Positions 6,331 to 7,350 of a stretch of DNA of 7,350 nt are shown here, one piece after another. The translations under genes were made by a program, and so were the position numbers. A model generated the notes under the pieces. The model searched no databases and was not told the DNA's origin. It saw only the letters and a list, made by a program, of their open reading frames with translations. The stretch's first letter is position 1. The number at the start of each line of letters is the position of its first letter. This stretch comes from Pleionea sp041591085 (GTDB taxonomy: Bacteria > Pseudomonadota > Gammaproteobacteria > Enterobacterales > Kangiellaceae), in the NCBI GenBank assembly GCA_041591085.1, contig JBFHSP010000147.1, positions 1 to 7,350 of the forward strand, read 5' to 3'.

Positions 6331-7350
6331 CTATTCCACCTCTAACTGCTGTAAAAACTCCAGTTCAGCTTGCTGGTATATCGTGTTTCTATGATTTTGC
6401 CATAACGCTTGGATCTTATCTTGATTACATACTTTTCGATCAACTAATACTCGAGTATTGAGTTCGCCGCGTGCAATACCCGATGGTACTTTGGCATATA
6501 CAAACTCATTCGTAATTAAATCCATATAAGGCCCACATTTACTGGTCGGCATTATAAATACTAGTTGCAACCCAAGCGACTGGGTTAAATATTGAATCAC
6601 TTCACGACTACGTGTTTCATCCATTTTCGAGAAAGCTTCATCCACCAACACTAAACGTAAATGAGATAAGCCTTCGCTAAACCGAAATGCATTAGTAATT
6701 GCTGCGGCTCGAATAATGTAAGCTGGTGTTTCTAACTGACCACCAGATCCCGTGCCATATTCAGACAAGGCAATTGCTGGTTTTCCTTCGACTTCTTTGT
6801 AGATTTCATACTTATGATAGTTACGATAATCTGCGATACGTTCAAGCTCTCTTAACGCTTTGGACTCATCTTCTTCTAGTAACATCGCAAGGAGTCGATC
6901 GCGCACTTTTTCTGACGATTTAGATAACTCCATAGTAAACAGGGTTTGCCCATCACCCAACTCGGGATTACGAATAATTTCAGCGAAGAACTTGGCGTAC
7001 TCCTTGTACTCTGGCAACCAATCGTAATCAAATCGAAAAGTTTCTCGATCATCACCAAATCGATGATATTGCAGCTCTTGATTGAGTTGCTCAATTTGTC
7101 TTTGACCATCATTAATAGCTTGATGGATCGAGTGACACAAATTACTGACAAACGCATTATTAAAACTTTCTTTCAGTTGCGATAGCTGCCCATGTTTTTC
7201 TACCAATATATTGTTTTTAAGTCGGTTATAAATAGAGTCCATTTGTTTTATCAGCAAACAGATAGATTTAAATAACTTTTGATCATAATCTCCTGTAAAA
7301 GCGTCGTATAAAATACCATCTCCCGGTAAGGCTATTTGATTGTGCGACCG
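6331..7350 (-). CDS. SMC-like ATPase, SbcC/MukB-type Walker B domain (Wadjet JetC-like), partial
   Basis: C-terminal 339 residues of a large ATPase whose 5' end lies beyond the right edge; the frame is open from 7350 to the TAG at 6331-6333. A TTG at 7257 is not the start, since coding sequence continues upstream through PGDGILYDAF. Visible ATP-head motifs: the ABC signature in EYGTGSGGQLETP (SGGQ at 6736-6747), Walker B LVLVDE with Asp at 6640-6642, D-loop FSKMD, then LGLQLVFIMPTSK, a strand and H-loop-like region. This arrangement, with DEAFSKMD and QLVF-MPTS, is characteristic of JetC/MksB/EptC-type SMC ATPases and related COG4913-like proteins. In Wadjet it works with JetA and JetB (kleisin and KITE subunits) and nuclease JetD to cleave circular plasmids. 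No partner is in the window: the gene is the last on its strand, facing a convergent operon. Partners, if present, must be upstream. Generic SbcC-like function is the alternative. Confidence 0.8.
   Translation of the reverse strand, partial: RSHNQIALPGDGILYDAFTGDYDQKLFKSICLLIKQMDSIYNRLKNNILVEKHGQLSQLKESFNNAFVSNLCHSIHQAINDGQRQIEQLNQELQYHRFGDDRETFRFDYDWLPEYKEYAKFFAEIIRNPELGDGQTLFTMELSKSSEKVRDRLLAMLLEEDESKALRELERIADYRNYHKYEIYKEVEGKPAIALSEYGTGSGGQLETPAYIIRAAAITNAFRFSEGLSHLRLVLVDEAFSKMDETRSREVIQYLTQSLGLQLVFIMPTSKCGPYMDLITNEFVYAKVPSGIARGELNTRVLVDRKVCNQDKIQALWQNHRNTIYQQAELEFLQQLEVE

Noticed and set aside
6726..7185. Several small frames on both strands within the SMC-like ATPase
   Set aside because: They overlap the conserved ATPase head region and show no recognisable domain or start signal.
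7255..7257. TTG at 7257 as the start of the SMC-like ATPase
   Set aside because: The frame stays open to the window edge with plausible coding sequence, and an ATPase head of this family needs a long N-terminal part with Walker A, which is absent after 7257.

Overview
The window is AT-rich and looks like the chromosome of a Gram-negative bacterium. It encodes a lipoprotein with a lipobox, a small outer-membrane beta-barrel ending in Phe, and Sec signal peptides. The protein families are compatible with a marine-type gammaproteobacterium, but no marker gene fixes the taxon. No RNA gene, CRISPR array or insertion sequence was found. Both edges cut through genes.

Layout. (1) Bases 1-1634, minus strand: 5' part (about 544 residues) of a NodU/CmcH/TobZ-type O-carbamoyltransferase, with only the extreme C-terminus off the left edge. 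(2) Bases 1719-3520, minus strand: a two-gene unit, a small multi-spanning membrane protein followed by an exported caspase-like (clan CD) cysteine peptidase. The two overlap by ATGA, which fixes the peptidase start at 3110. The carbamoyltransferase lies 84 bp downstream of this unit with no visible terminator, so read-through is possible. (3) Bases 3521-3780: a 260-bp divergent intergenic region with candidate promoters and a leader inverted repeat. (4) Bases 3781-6225, plus strand: a tight three-gene operon encoding an exported protein with an LPP20/FlgP-like N-terminal region, a lipoprotein with CsgG/FlgT-like features, and an outer-membrane beta-barrel. (5) Bases 6226-6330: a convergent intergenic region with repeated GAAGCTA inverted and direct copies. 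(6) Bases 6331-7350, minus strand: C-terminal third or so of a large SMC-like ATPase with a SbcC/MukB-type Walker B domain, of the kind found in Wadjet JetC and related Mks/Ept condensins. Its 5' end is off the right edge.

Interpretation. The most interesting part is 1719-6225: a divergent five-gene set in which every product carries an export signal or membrane segments. It pairs a caspase-fold protease (His/Cys dyad, EF-hand-like loop, C-terminal coiled coil) with proteins resembling the FlgP/FlgT/CsgG envelope-assembly families plus a barrel. I infer an envelope-located protease module, possibly assembly, secretion or stress related. It is flanked on one side by a putative anti-plasmid/condensin locus and on the other by a glycan- or metabolite-modifying enzyme. 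Function is not established by the sequence.
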